From an uncultured Myxococcales bacterium (lineage in GTDB: Bacteria; Myxococcota; Myxococcia; Myxococcales; Myxococcaceae): a stretch of 64,000 bases of DNA. The DNA lies in NCBI GenBank assembly GCA_937980205.1, contig CALJKW010000016.1, forward strand, positions 310,001-374,000, written 5' to 3'. Made by a program: the position numbers and the translations under genes. Under the pieces are notes generated by a model. It was not told the DNA's origin and did not search any database. It saw nothing but the letters and a program-made list of their open reading frames with translations. Below, piece after piece: positions 40,900 to 49,571 of the stretch (position 1 is its first letter; each line of letters starts with the position of its first letter).

Positions 40900-42221
40900 C
40901 GGGCGACCTCGGTGGGCGGGGCCGCCGCGTCGCCCGCCCGCTCGCCGGCCAGCCGCCGATCGAGGCTCGTCCCCCACCGGGCGAGCGCGACGAACGGCGC
41001 GATGAACCACCGGTCGAGGACGCCGTCGATGCCGCCGCGCTCGAGGCTGAAGACCCACAGCGCCGTGGGTCGCCGCTGCGCTTCGGGCCTCGGCTGCCCC
41101 GGCGCCTCGAGGCCTCGCAGGTCCTGAAGCACGTTCGGCGCGGAGAGGAACTGCACCAGCCGCAGGCACGCGTTGCCCACGAGGTGGACGAACGCGAGCA
41201 CGCGCAGCCCCAGCGCGATCTCGACCACGATGATGCCGACCTGCGTGAGCGTGGCGTACGACAGCGATGACTTCACGTCGGTCTGCGTGCGCGCCACGGC
41301 CGTGGCGTACACCGCGGTGCAGAGCCCGAGGGCTCCCGCGACGACGCGCGCGGCCACCGACTGCTCGAGCAGCGGCTCGGCGCGCCAGAGCAGGTAGCAG
41401 CCCGCGTGAACCGAGAGCGCTCCGTAGTAGACGGCGCTCGACGGCGTGGGGCCTTCCATGGCGCGCGGCAGCCAGCCGGCGAACGGCAGCAGCGCGCTCT
41501 TCGCCGCCATGGCGACCACGAGGAAGAGCGCGATGGTGGTGAAGTGCGCGTCCGCCGCGGCGGCCTGCGACACCGGCCGCGCGGCGAGCAGCAGCGCCGA
41601 CAGGTTGCTGCTGCCCGCCGAGTGGTGCAGCAGCACGGCCGCGGCCACCATCGCCGCGTCGCTGACGCGATAGATGCCGAACACCCTCAAGGCGTTCACG
41701 ACCGGGGCGCGGCGCTCGTGGAAGAACGCGACCAGGAGCGCCGACGACAGGCCGAGCAGCTCCCACCCGGTCAAAAGCACCTCCATGCTGCCGGCGAGCG
41801 CGACGAGCTCGATGCCGAGCACGAAGCACGCGTAGAGCGTGAAGTACCGCTGAAAGCCGCGCTCCCGGTGCAGGTAGCGGTACGAGAACGCTCCGACCGT
41901 GGCGGTGATCACGGCCGCGAGCAGCGCGAACGACAGCGACCAGCCGTCCAGCGCGAGGTCGAACTCGAGCCCCTGGGTCCCCGTCGCGGCCCACGGGTGT
42001 GCGACGAACATCGAGCGCTGCAGGCCGCCGGCCACGAACAGCCCGATGGCGGTGACGAGGCCGAGCGTGCACACGGCCATCGACAGCCTGGTCATGCGCG
42101 CGACCGACGACTCGGGCAGCGGGCGCAGCGCGAGCGAGCCGAGCCCGAGCACGAGCAGGAGCGCGGCGGGGGCCGCCAGCGCGGTCAGGACGGCGAGGTG
42201 AAGCGCGGGCTCGAGGCTCAT
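40896..42221 (-). CDS. dabB: DabB-like NuoL-family membrane subunit
   Basis: 441 residues with about 12 hydrophobic helices and the antiporter-family signatures: SLSFALLAAVITATVGAFSY, GWELLGLSSALLVAF, LLPFAGWLPRAMEGPTPSSA and TQTDVKSSLSYATLTQVG. In DAB (DABs accumulate bicarbonate) systems the NuoL-like DabB couples a cation gradient to CO2 hydration by DabA. Its ATG overlaps the dabA stop in ATGA, and the NuoM-like gene follows, also in ATGA overlap. No nuo operon is present, so this is not a complex I subunit. Confidence 0.85.
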   Translation of the reverse strand: MSLEPALHLAVLTALAAPAALLLVLGLGSLALRPLPESSVARMTRLSMAVCTLGLVTAIGLFVAGGLQRSMFVAHPWAATGTQGLEFDLALDGWSLSFALLAAVITATVGAFSYRYLHRERGFQRYFTLYACFVLGIELVALAGSMEVLLTGWELLGLSSALLVAFFHERRAPVVNALRVFGIYRVSDAAMVAAAVLLHHSAGSSNLSALLLAARPVSQAAAADAHFTTIALFLVVAMAAKSALLPFAGWLPRAMEGPTPSSAVYYGALSVHAGCYLLWRAEPLLEQSVAARVVAGALGLCTAVYATAVARTQTDVKSSLSYATLTQVGIIVVEIALGLRVLAFVHLVGNACLRLVQFLSAPNVLQDLRGLEAPGQPRPEAQRRPTALWVFSLERGGIDGVLDRWFIAPFVALARWGTSLDRRLAGERAGDAAAPPTEVAR

Positions 42222-45094
42222 GTCGGCCGCAGCTCCACGAAGGGCAGGTGACCGCGCTTGCCGAAGAACCAGGTGCTCGAGGTGCCGGTCACGCGCATCA
42301 GCGCAGCCGCGGGCCGGACCTCGACGGGCCCTTCGCCGCGCCACTCCCAGAGCGACTGGCCATGCGGGTCGAGCGCGGCGAGGAACAGCCACCGGCGCGC
42401 GACGAGCTGCTCGAGCGCAGGGGAGGCCTCGAGCACGCGCTGCACGCGGTCAGGCGCGGCCTCGACGACGATGGTGAGCCGCACCGGCTCGTGGATCTCG
42501 ACGGTCTGGGCCCACAGGCCGGTGCGCAGGTCGCCGAGCGCTCCGTTCATGACGCCGACGAGGGCGGCGACGTTGTGCGGCAGCTTCGTGCCGGCGCCGT
42601 AGCCTTCGTTGTCGATCGCGCCGAAGAAGTACTCGAGGTTGATGCCGGCGAGCACCGGCACTGCCGCCGAGAGGATGCGCGACAGGATCGCGCCGTGCTC
42701 GTCGTCGGTGAGCGGGTCGTACGACACCAGGAACGCACGCCGGTCGAAGAAGAGCCCCCGCGTGCGCGAGCGCCGGCCGACGACACACACCGCGTTCGTC
42801 GCGTGGTTGTACTCGGGGCGCGGCTCGGCGAGATCTTCGCGACGGGCCTGCACGTGCCGCAGCGCTGCCTCGGGGCCGAGCGGCGCGACGTCGAACCGCC
42901 GGCAGCGCTCGGCGGCGTTTCGCGCGCGCGCTTCGTCGAGCGCCGCGCGCGCGTGCTCGAAGGCGCCGCGCAGGGCGGGCGGCACGAGGCCCGCGTCGAA
43001 CCAGGCGATCGAGTCGTCCGTGGTGTTGTGCTCGCCGCCGACGAACCACGTCCCCTGGGGAATGGCGAGGCCCCGGCGCTCGAGCTCGGCGCGCACGTCG
43101 GGGTCGTTCGCCATCATCGCGAAGGCGCGCGCGTTCGCGCCGCCGGGACCTCCGCCGCAGGCGCCGCAGTCGTACGCCGAGCGGTGTGGGTTGTTGAGGC
43201 TGTCCGACGCGTGGCCGAGCACGAGCACCAGCGGAGCCAGGCGGGCGGCGCCGAGCCCCAGGTCTCCCAGCACGCGCTCGACGCTGCTCGCCATCTCGTC
43301 GGTGGTGAAGCCCCGGTGGTCGCCGATGGGCGGCGGGGTGTCCGACCGGCGGATGGCGAGCGTGCCGCCCTGCGGCTCGGGCTGCGCGCCACGCCGGCTG
43401 GCGCGGCCGGGGAACAGGACGCGGAAGACGAGCGGCAAGAGCGACAGGCCGCCGAGCACGCTGACGGCGAGCCCGCGGAACAGGCCACGGCTGCCGACGT
43501 GCAGCGTCTGCGCGCGGGCGCTCTCGAGCCGATCGCCGAGCCGGCGCATGGCGCTCGGCGGGGGCGCGTCGAGCTCGACGTAGTGCCTGGGGCGAATCGC
43601 GACCGGCGCCAGCGGCCGCGGCCGGGCGTCGCGTGGTCCCTTGAAGTACATCGGCACTGCGAAGAAGCCGGCGGTGCCGAACGTCTCGATGGCAGGGTCG
43701 ACCTCTTCGGCGTGACGGCGCAGCGACTCCTCGCGCTCGTCGATGCAGGTGACGAGCTGGACCGTGGGGGGTGGCGCCGAGGCCGGCGTGTGCTGCAGCA
43801 CGGCATCGTAGAAGCCGCGCCGCAGCCTGAGCTCGTAGGCGAGGTGCAGCACGCGGCGGCAGAACGCCGAGCCGTACTCGGCGAGCGCGGCCTCGAGCGC
43901 GGCGACCTCGGGGCCTGCAAGGCGGCGCACGCGGACGACGTCGAGGCCCAACAGCTGTGCGGCCTGGAACAGCGGCCACGCGCGGTCGCCGGCCGAGGGG
44001 CTGGCCGGCGGCGGCACCTCGGCCTCGAGCTGCTCCCGAAGCGCGGCGAGCGGCTGGCCGGCGGCGTGACGCGCGAGCACGGCGCGCTCGACGAGCAGCC
44101 TGACCGCGAGGAAGTCGGCGAGCCGCGCCGGCACGGGGCGGACGGGGACGCGGTCGGGCCGCTCCTCGATCTGGCGAACCATGCCGGCCCAGCCGCGCAG
44201 CGCCAGCGCGGTCTCGAGCAGGTAGTTGAAGCGCTCGTGCCGCTGCACGCCCAGCGCGTCGAGCGACGCCTCGATCGCCTGCAGCGGCGACAGCTCGCCT
44301 TCACGCTCGAGCAGCTCGACGAGCGCCGCGCTGAACGTGGTGAAGTGGCGGGCGACCGGGCGGCGGAAGCAGTCGACGAAGGCCGCCCACAGGCCGCGCT
44401 CGCGGCCCGCCATCGGCCAGAGCGCGAGGCCCTGATCGAGGTAGGCGGCGACGAAGCGGACCAGCAGCGGGTGCACGTCGTCGTCGCTGTCGATGCCACG
44501 GGCCAGGCGCAGCCAGTCGCGGTGGCGATACAGGCGCGGCGCAGCCGGCCGCGTGGCCGGGCCGGCCCGGTCGATTGCGGCGAGGCACTCGGCCCACAGC
44601 TCGCGCAGCCACGGGCCCTCGTCGGGGCCGGCGGGGCCCCGCACCGCGGCGACGGCGGCGCGCGCGGCGGGCGGCACGTCGGTGCGGAAGCGCTCGAGCG
44701 CGTCCAGCTCCTCGAGCGTCCAGCGCAGGGCGGGCCCTCTCAGCTCGGCGATGCCGTAGCGGGCGAGCACCCACGCGACGTCGCGGCGTGTGAGCTGAGC
44801 TGCCAGCCGCTCGGGGGCGTGAGCGCCGAGCTCCGAGAGCACGACCTCTTCCAGCTCGGCCTCGGTGATGCGGCCCCTGGCGAGCTCTTCGCGGTACGCC
44901 TCTTCGGGAAGGAATGGGCGACACCCGAACAGGCGGCCCGCCTCGAGGACGGCCTGCTCGAAGGGCCGGTCTTCGAACGCGTGGAGCGTGTTGTGGTGGA
45001 TGAAGATGCTGATCGGGCCCTGCGCGGGCAGCAGGTGGGCGACCTCCTCGACGAGGTGCTCGATGCCACCGTCCCGCCCCGCTGCGTGCGGCAT
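42218..45094 (-). CDS. dabA: DabA-like (DUF2309/UPF0753) inorganic-carbon uptake protein
   Basis: 958 residues. The family hallmark ISIFIHHNTLHAFEDRPFEQ is at the N-terminus. The beta-carbonic-anhydrase-like zinc site is complete: Cys450-Ile-Asp452 in LVTCIDEREES, His628 in VLGHASDS and Cys643 in YDCGACGGGPGG. The His-to-Cys spacing of 15 equals that reported for Halothiobacillus DabA (His524/Cys539). DabA is soluble and membrane-associated and works with DabB to trap CO2 as bicarbonate. Start at 45094; an upstream ATG at 45145 adds 17 residues. It is the first gene of the dabA-dabB-nuoM-like unit. Confidence 0.92.
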   Translation of the reverse strand: MPHAAGRDGGIEHLVEEVAHLLPAQGPISIFIHHNTLHAFEDRPFEQAVLEAGRLFGCRPFLPEEAYREELARGRITEAELEEVVLSELGAHAPERLAAQLTRRDVAWVLARYGIAELRGPALRWTLEELDALERFRTDVPPAARAAVAAVRGPAGPDEGPWLRELWAECLAAIDRAGPATRPAAPRLYRHRDWLRLARGIDSDDDVHPLLVRFVAAYLDQGLALWPMAGRERGLWAAFVDCFRRPVARHFTTFSAALVELLEREGELSPLQAIEASLDALGVQRHERFNYLLETALALRGWAGMVRQIEERPDRVPVRPVPARLADFLAVRLLVERAVLARHAAGQPLAALREQLEAEVPPPASPSAGDRAWPLFQAAQLLGLDVVRVRRLAGPEVAALEAALAEYGSAFCRRVLHLAYELRLRRGFYDAVLQHTPASAPPPTVQLVTCIDEREESLRRHAEEVDPAIETFGTAGFFAVPMYFKGPRDARPRPLAPVAIRPRHYVELDAPPPSAMRRLGDRLESARAQTLHVGSRGLFRGLAVSVLGGLSLLPLVFRVLFPGRASRRGAQPEPQGGTLAIRRSDTPPPIGDHRGFTTDEMASSVERVLGDLGLGAARLAPLVLVLGHASDSLNNPHRSAYDCGACGGGPGGANARAFAMMANDPDVRAELERRGLAIPQGTWFVGGEHNTTDDSIAWFDAGLVPPALRGAFEHARAALDEARARNAAERCRRFDVAPLGPEAALRHVQARREDLAEPRPEYNHATNAVCVVGRRSRTRGLFFDRRAFLVSYDPLTDDEHGAILSRILSAAVPVLAGINLEYFFGAIDNEGYGAGTKLPHNVAALVGVMNGALGDLRTGLWAQTVEIHEPVRLTIVVEAAPDRVQRVLEASPALEQLVARRWLFLAALDPHGQSLWEWRGEGPVEVRPAAALMRVTGTSSTWFFGKRGHLPFVELRPT

Positions 45095-45166
45095 GCCCCA
45101 GTTTAGCCGCGCCGCGTGGGCCGCCGGCCCATGAATTCCGTTCACGCGCGCGTGAAGCGCGAGTTG

Positions 45167-45643
45167 TCAGCGGACGTTCAGCTCTTTGCGCAGCCGCTTC
45201 GTGAGCTCGAAGTACTCTTGCCGCGAGAACCCCACGTTGAGGATGTGGAAGTCCTTCTTCGAGAGGCCGACGCACCCGAAGCAGTAGGTGCAGTCCGACA
45301 GGTTCTTGCAGAGCACGAGGTACGCCGAGTTGGTGCAGTTCTCGCTCTGCGTGCAGTACGCGCACGAGTGCAGCGACTTGCTCTCGACGCAGTGGCTGCA
45401 GTTGTTGCACTGCTCGCAGGCCGTGCAGTGCGTGCACTGGTAGCAGGCCTCACAGCCCTTGCAGAACATGCAGTTCGCGCAGCGCGCACAGTCGGTGCAG
45501 TTGTAGCTGCCGGGGTTACCCGCGTCGGCGGAGAAGCCCGCGGTCAACCGGTTCAGCTCGTCGAGGAACGTGCGGCGATCCAACTTCAGAATCAGCTCTC
45601 GAGCCGCGGCGGGGTCGAGGCCGGCCTTCTTGTCCTTGGCCAC
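45167..45643 (-). CDS. Protein with uninterrupted CxxCxx cysteine repeat
   Basis: 158 residues from the GTG at 45643 (an ATG at 45682 would add 13 residues and share bases with the helicase start). After a helical N-terminal part (AARELILKLDRRTFLDELNR) it has 13 cysteines at perfect three-residue spacing (CTDCARCANCMFCKGCEACY, then QCTHCTACEQCNNCSHC), followed by seven more with looser spacing (CAYC, CKNLSDCTYCFGC). A helical C-terminus FSRQEYFELTKRLRKEL closes it. Such a ladder could bind metal or iron-sulfur clusters, or form a triangular beta-helix. I recall similar myxobacterial proteins but know no function. Confidence 0.75.
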   Translation of the reverse strand: MAKDKKAGLDPAAARELILKLDRRTFLDELNRLTAGFSADAGNPGSYNCTDCARCANCMFCKGCEACYQCTHCTACEQCNNCSHCVESKSLHSCAYCTQSENCTNSAYLVLCKNLSDCTYCFGCVGLSKKDFHILNVGFSRQEYFELTKRLRKELNVR

Positions 45644-45680
45644 GGCCCCATTCTTAGCCCAAGGTGATCTATGAGAGCGC

Positions 45681-47717
45681 ATGGATCTTTCGGGGCTCAA
45701 CGCTCCACAGCGTGAGGCGGTCACCACGACGGAAGGTCCGCTGCTCGTCCTCGCCGGCGCAGGGTCGGGGAAGACGCGCGTCATCATTCACCGGCTCGCG
45801 TACCTGATGCAGAAGCGCAAGGTGCCGGCGACCTCGATTCTCGCCGTCACCTTCACGAACAAGGCGGCGAGCGAGATGCGCGAGCGCGCGGTGAAGCTCG
45901 CGGGGCTCGCGGCGCGCAAGGTGACGCTCTGCACGTTTCACGCGTTCGGCGCCGAGGTGATGCGCGAGCACGCGAGCAAGCTCGGCTTCCCGAAGAAGTT
46001 CGCCATCGCCGACATGGGCGATCAGGTCTCGATCATCAAGCGCGCGATGCGCGAGCGGAACGTCGACGACCGCGCGTTCGACGCTCGCAAGGTGCTGTCG
46101 ATCATCTCGCGCGCGAAGAACTCGCGCACCGAGCCGCAGCCGAAGCCCGAAGGGCAGGGCGACGACTACGACCTCGTCGCGCACCTCGTGTTCCCGCTCT
46201 ACCAGCTCGCGCTGAAGGCTCAAGGAGCGGTCGACTTCGACGACCTGCTGCTCTTGCCCGCGCGCCTGTTCGCCGAGTTCCCCCAGGTGAAGAAGCAATA
46301 CACCGACCGCTTCCGGTACCTGATGGTCGACGAGTACCAGGACACGAACGCAGCGCAGCTCGAGCTGCTCGTCCACCTGTCGGGGAAAGACAAGAACGTC
46401 TGCGTCGTCGGCGACGACGATCAGTGCATCTACAGCTGGCGCGGCGCCGAGGTGCGCAACATCCTCGACTTCGAGCGGCACTTCCCCGGCGCGAAAGAGG
46501 TCCGGCTCGAGCAGAACTACCGCAGCACCTCGGTCATCCTCGACGCGGCCAACGCCGTCATCGCGAAGAACCCGGCGCGCAAGGACAAGCGCATGTGGAC
46601 CGAGACGCTCGGCGGCGCGGCGATCCAGTCGGTGGTCGCTCCCGACGAGAACGAAGAGGCGCGCTTCGTCGCGTTCCAGATCAAGAAGGCGGTCGGCCTC
46701 GGCACGCCGCCAGAGGACATCGCGGTGCTGTACCGCACCAACGGCCAGTCGCGGCCGATCGAAGAGGCCCTGCGCGAGGTCGGCGTCTACTACGAGGTCA
46801 TCGGCGGCCAGGAGTTCTTCGACAAGCGCGAGGTGAAGGACGTCATCGCCTACTTCAAGGTGCTCGCGAACCCGCTCGATCAGATCTCGCTGTTGCGCAT
46901 CGTGAACGTCCCCGCGCGCGGCATCGGAGACGTCACGCTCGAGCGCCTGTCCTCGTTCGCGCAGGAGACCGGCAAGCCGCTGTGGGACGTCTTGAAGGCC
47001 GCGCACGAGGTGCCCGACCTGCCGCGCGGCGCCGCCGAGAAGGTCGCCGAGTTCTGCGTGCTGATGGAGAAGTACCGCGCGCAGTACGAGAAGGGCCACC
47101 TCGGCGCCACCACCCGCGCGCTGCTCGCCGAGATTCAGTTCGCCGACGCCGCCCGCGCGAGCACGCACTCGATGACGGCGGCCGACAAGAAGATCCGCGC
47201 CGTGGAAGACCTCATCAGCTCGCTCGAGTCGTTCGAGCAGAAAGAGGGCGCCCGGGCGCGGCTGATGAACTACCTGCACCGCCTCTCGCTCGACACCCGC
47301 GAGGAAGAGGAAGAGCCCGAGCGCCGCGGCAACGTCACGCTGATGACGCTGCACTCGGCGAAGGGCCTCGAGTGGAAGCTCGTGTTCCTCATCGGCCTCG
47401 AGGAAGACCTGTTGCCCCACTCGGGGATGCAGGGTGAGCCGCCCAACCCCGAAGAGGAGCGGCGCCTCTGCTACGTCGGCATCACGCGCGCCCGCGACCG
47501 CCTCGTGCTGACGCGCGCCGCCCAGCGGGTGAAGCGGGGCAAGGCCGTGCCGCGGACCCCGTCGCGGTTCCTGCAGGATCTTCCCGAGGCCCTCGTCGAG
47601 GTCGTCGACCTGGTCGGTGAGACGGTCGCGCCCGAGCCCGAGCAGCAGACGAAGTTCTTCGCGGGCTTGCGCGAGAAGCTCAAGGCGCCGCCGAAGCCGC
47701 CGCCGACCGGCGGCTGA
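45681..47717 (+). CDS. pcrA: UvrD/PcrA/Rep-family DNA helicase
   Basis: 678 residues. SF1A motifs in order: Q motif NAPQREAV, motif I LAGAGSGKTRVI, Ia TFTNKAASEMRER, II VDEYQDTN, III DDQCIYSWRGA, IV EQNYRST, V TLMTLHSAKGLEWK, VI YVGITRARDRL. A 3'-5' helicase for repair and replication restart. E. coli UvrD is 720 and PcrA about 730 residues, so the C-terminal part is slightly short, ending in KAPPKPPPTGG. It is divergent from the cysteine-repeat gene. Confidence 0.92.
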   Translation: MDLSGLNAPQREAVTTTEGPLLVLAGAGSGKTRVIIHRLAYLMQKRKVPATSILAVTFTNKAASEMRERAVKLAGLAARKVTLCTFHAFGAEVMREHASKLGFPKKFAIADMGDQVSIIKRAMRERNVDDRAFDARKVLSIISRAKNSRTEPQPKPEGQGDDYDLVAHLVFPLYQLALKAQGAVDFDDLLLLPARLFAEFPQVKKQYTDRFRYLMVDEYQDTNAAQLELLVHLSGKDKNVCVVGDDDQCIYSWRGAEVRNILDFERHFPGAKEVRLEQNYRSTSVILDAANAVIAKNPARKDKRMWTETLGGAAIQSVVAPDENEEARFVAFQIKKAVGLGTPPEDIAVLYRTNGQSRPIEEALREVGVYYEVIGGQEFFDKREVKDVIAYFKVLANPLDQISLLRIVNVPARGIGDVTLERLSSFAQETGKPLWDVLKAAHEVPDLPRGAAEKVAEFCVLMEKYRAQYEKGHLGATTRALLAEIQFADAARASTHSMTAADKKIRAVEDLISSLESFEQKEGARARLMNYLHRLSLDTREEEEEPERRGNVTLMTLHSAKGLEWKLVFLIGLEEDLLPHSGMQGEPPNPEEERRLCYVGITRARDRLVLTRAAQRVKRGKAVPRTPSRFLQDLPEALVEVVDLVGETVAPEPEQQTKFFAGLREKLKAPPKPPPTGG

Positions 47718-47748
47718 TCGCGGCGCGCGCAATTTCTGCGCGGGCGCT

Positions 47749-47770
47749 GATCGTTTGAGGTCAAACGATC
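47749..47770. promoter_or_regulatory. 22-base perfect palindrome upstream of the SulP gene
   Basis: GATCGTTTGA (47749-47758) and its exact complement TCAAACGATC (47761-47770) flank a two-base centre. It lies 38 bases before the transporter ATG, in the 90-base gap after the helicase gene. The symmetry, size and position fit a dimeric repressor or activator operator. No T-run follows, so a terminator is less likely. Confidence 0.5.
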
Positions 47771-47807
47771 GGAGCGTTACAGTGCAGCGCGAAGTCCCGC
47801 TCTTTGT

Positions 47808-49571
47808 ATGTTTCGCCGCCGGTACCAGGCCGCTCTCTCGCTTTTCCCGAACGTGGCCTTCCGCCCGGCGATCGCCCTGCGCGGCGCCCTGAAAGAGGGC
47901 TACGGCAGGAAGAGCTTCGTCCAGGACCTCACCGCAGGCGTCGTCGTCGGCGTCGTCGCGCTGCCGCTCGCGATGGCGCTGGCGATCAACTCCGGAGTCC
48001 CTCCGCAGCACGGCATCTACACCGCCATCGTCGCCGGCGCGGTCACCGCGCTGCTCGGAGGCTCGCGCACGAACGTGACCGGCCCGACGGCGGCGTTCAT
48101 CGTCATCCTCGCGCCGATCTCGTCGCAGTACGGCGTCGGCGGCCTGATGGTCGCGACGGTGATGGCGGGGCTGATCTTGTTCCTCATGGGCCTCGTCCGG
48201 CTGGGGCGGCTCATCGAGTTCATTCCGCACACCGTGACGACCGGCTTCACCGCCGGCATCGCGGTCGTCATCGCCACGACGCAGATCGACAAGGTGTTCG
48301 GCCTCGAAGGGAAGTTCCGCGACCACTGGCTCGATCGCGTGACCGATCTCATCGCGGCCGCGCCCACGGTGAAGTGGCAGGACTTCGGCGTCGCCGTCGT
48401 CACGTTCGGGCTGCTGCTCGTGTGGGCGCGGCTCAAGACGCGCGTGCCGGCGCCGGTCGTCGCGCTGACCGTGGGGACGCTCGCCGGCCTGCTCTGCTCC
48501 GCGCTCGGCGCCCCCGTGTCGACGCTGGCGACGAAGTTCAACGGCATTCCCGCGCTGCCGCCGCTGCCGGTGCTGCCGTGGCACCAGGCCGGGCCGGGCG
48601 GGCAGCCGCTCGCGCTGTCGTTCGAGATGCTGTCGGCGCTGGCTCCGAAGGCGATCGCGATCGCGATGCTCGGGGCGATCGAGTCGCTCTTGTGCGCGGT
48701 CATCGCCGACGGCATGGCCGGGACGAAGCACGACCCCGACGCCGAGCTGATGGCGCAGGGCGTGGGGAACATCGTGGCCCCGTTCTTCGGCGGCATCGCC
48801 GCGACCGGAGCGATCGCGCGCACGGCGACGAACGTGCGGTCGGGCGGGCGGACGCCCGTCGCGGCGATCGCGCACGCGGTGTTCGTGCTCGTGGCGGTGC
48901 TCGCGCTGGCTCCGCTGCTCGGCCACGTGCCGATGGCGTCGATGGCGGCGCTGCTGCTGCTCGTCGCGTGGAACATGAGCGAGGTGCGTCACTTCGGGCA
49001 CATCTTGAAGGTCGCGCCGCGCTCGGACGTGCTCGTGCTCGTCATCTGCTTCGGGCTCACCGTGCTGTTCGACATGGTGCTGTCGGTGAGCGTCGGCGTC
49101 CTGCTCGCCGCGCTGCTCTTCATGCGCCGCATGGCCGAGCTCTCGGGCACGAAGCTGGTCGCCGACGTGCACCACGAGCACGGGCCGCTGCCGAAGGACG
49201 TGCTGTTCTACGAGGTCGACGGGCCGCTGTTCTTCGGCGCGGCCCACAAGGCCATGGAGGCGCTGACGGCGGTGAACCAGACCGTGCGCGCGGTGGTGCT
49301 CGATCTCGAGGGCGTTCCCGCCATGGACGTGAGCGGGCTCGTCGCGTTCGAGTCGGCGATCGAGCGCCTGCACGAGCTCGGCGCGTACGTGATCGTCGCC
49401 GGCGTGCAGCCGCAGCCGCGCGGCGTGCTCGAGAAGAGCGCGCTGCTGCGGCCGCCGCGGACCGTGCTGGTGCAGTCGGTCGACGAGGCGCTGAAGCTGG
49501 CACGCGAGCGGAGCCAGGAGCCCGAGCCTGTCGCGCGGCCGCCCGCCGCCGCAGCGGTCACGCCGCCTTGA
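47808..49571 (+). CDS. SulP-family anion transporter with STAS domain
   Basis: 587 residues. Membrane part, about 35-430: LTAGVVVGVVALPLAMALAI, GLYTAI-type segment HGIYTAIVAGAVTALLGGSR and NVTGPTAAFIVIL, plus the family EtoA-like QGVGNIVAPFFGGIAATGAI. STAS domain, about 460-560: VLFYEVDGPLFFGAAHKAME, then VVLDLEGVPAMDVSGLVAFE, the anti-sigma-antagonist signature. Closest in layout to DauA (YchM) and BicA-type SulP proteins, which carry dicarboxylates, sulfate or bicarbonate. Substrate not readable; the nearby dab operon makes bicarbonate a fair guess. The 3' end overlaps the plsC-like gene by 14 bases. Confidence 0.88.
   Translation: MFRRRYQAALSLFPNVAFRPAIALRGALKEGYGRKSFVQDLTAGVVVGVVALPLAMALAINSGVPPQHGIYTAIVAGAVTALLGGSRTNVTGPTAAFIVILAPISSQYGVGGLMVATVMAGLILFLMGLVRLGRLIEFIPHTVTTGFTAGIAVVIATTQIDKVFGLEGKFRDHWLDRVTDLIAAAPTVKWQDFGVAVVTFGLLLVWARLKTRVPAPVVALTVGTLAGLLCSALGAPVSTLATKFNGIPALPPLPVLPWHQAGPGGQPLALSFEMLSALAPKAIAIAMLGAIESLLCAVIADGMAGTKHDPDAELMAQGVGNIVAPFFGGIAATGAIARTATNVRSGGRTPVAAIAHAVFVLVAVLALAPLLGHVPMASMAALLLLVAWNMSEVRHFGHILKVAPRSDVLVLVICFGLTVLFDMVLSVSVGVLLAALLFMRRMAELSGTKLVADVHHEHGPLPKDVLFYEVDGPLFFGAAHKAMEALTAVNQTVRAVVLDLEGVPAMDVSGLVAFESAIERLHELGAYVIVAGVQPQPRGVLEKSALLRPPRTVLVQSVDEALKLARERSQEPEPVARPPAAAAVTPP

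Noticed and set aside
42248..45106. A plus-strand open frame of about 950 codons opposite dabA
   Set aside because: dabA on the minus strand has an intact zinc site and family hallmark; the opposite frame is Arg/Ala/Gly-rich with no recognisable sequence.
45669..49373. A very long open frame on the minus strand (over 1200 codons) across pcrA and the SulP gene
   Set aside because: It is rich in Arg, His and Ala without any motif and is antisense to two clear genes. High GC in third positions removes stop codons on the opposite strand.
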